NCBI RefSeq assembly: GCF_011089895.1 | Contig: NZ_JAANAT010000001.1 | Span: 2,604,001 to 2,668,000, forward strand | Direction of reading: 5' to 3' | Length of the DNA: 64,000 bases | Source: Mucilaginibacter inviolabilis | GTDB taxonomy: Bacteria; Bacteroidota; Bacteroidia; Sphingobacteriales; Sphingobacteriaceae | Shown: positions 63,994-64,000 of the stretch, piece after piece | Position numbering within the stretch: position 1 is the first letter of the stretch | How the letters are laid out: each line of letters opens with the position of its first letter | Translations under genes and position numbers: made by a program | Notes under the pieces: model-generated | What the model was told of the DNA's origin: nothing | The model's input: the letters and a program-made list of their open reading frames with translations, nothing else | The model's database searches: none

Positions 63994-64000
63994 ATATACA

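Overview
The window comes from a soil or freshwater Bacteroidota chromosome, most likely Sphingobacteriaceae close to Mucilaginibacter or Pedobacter. The signs are a SusC/SusD pair under an ECF sigma/FecR system, LxxC lipoprotein signals followed by lysine or asparagine, many small DUF families confined to Bacteroidota, no Shine-Dalgarno bias, and very AT-rich spacers. Species assignment is inference. No phage, insertion sequence or CRISPR array was seen. Repeats are short intergenic palindromes.

Left part (1-16 kb), nearly all on the minus strand. A subtilase runs off the left edge. Next to it is a tandem pair of M57-like (HExxHxxGxxH) lipoprotein metalloproteases. A four-gene signalling group follows: lipoprotein, membrane protein, histidine kinase and LuxR-type response regulator. 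Then comes the most unusual block, 7.4-15.1 kb. It holds two paralogous ~520-residue proteins that resemble TULIP/P47-type proteins, a 1157-residue protein with a beta-rich front and a helical, hydrophobic back, and a small protein with a papain-like (AvrRpt2/C70-type) domain. None has a signal peptide. A histone H1-like gene and a 450-bp AT-rich spacer close this part.

Middle-left (16-32 kb). An FNR-like regulator with four candidate Fe-S cysteines precedes a uroporphyrinogen-III methyltransferase gene. A nutrient-uptake locus follows (ECF sigma, FecR, SusC with STN domain, SusD, Tat-exported metallophosphoesterase), with a glycerophosphodiesterase just upstream, suggesting scavenging of phosphodiesters. 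A lipoprotein with two DTG motifs (pepsin-like) lies between a decayed tRNA-Gln copy and an intact tRNA-Gln(CTG). A pectin/uronate group (DUF4350-like, SDR dehydrogenase, kduI) and dps follow.

Middle-right (32-50 kb) is mostly housekeeping: LysM/RlpA-like wall protein, uridine kinase, CoA-transferase subunits, CE2-type esterase, mutS2, YggS, GNAT, DUF3298 lipoprotein, aspartokinase, YitT, a beta-barrel protein, fabH-like KAS III, and metE behind a cobalamin riboswitch. Eight intergenic palindromic elements lie between 29.8 and 54.8 kb, most of them here.

Right part (50-64 kb) is accessory and regulatory: HEAT-like protein, HxlR/MBL divergent pair, unknown secreted protein, 2Fe-2S ferredoxin, a DHA2 efflux pump-TetR-phosphotransferase operon with a candidate operator, an ArsR-SRPBCC-DoxX operon with two tandem palindromic operators over its start, a Crp-like regulator, a tautomerase, an NTF2-like secreted protein and a MarR regulator.
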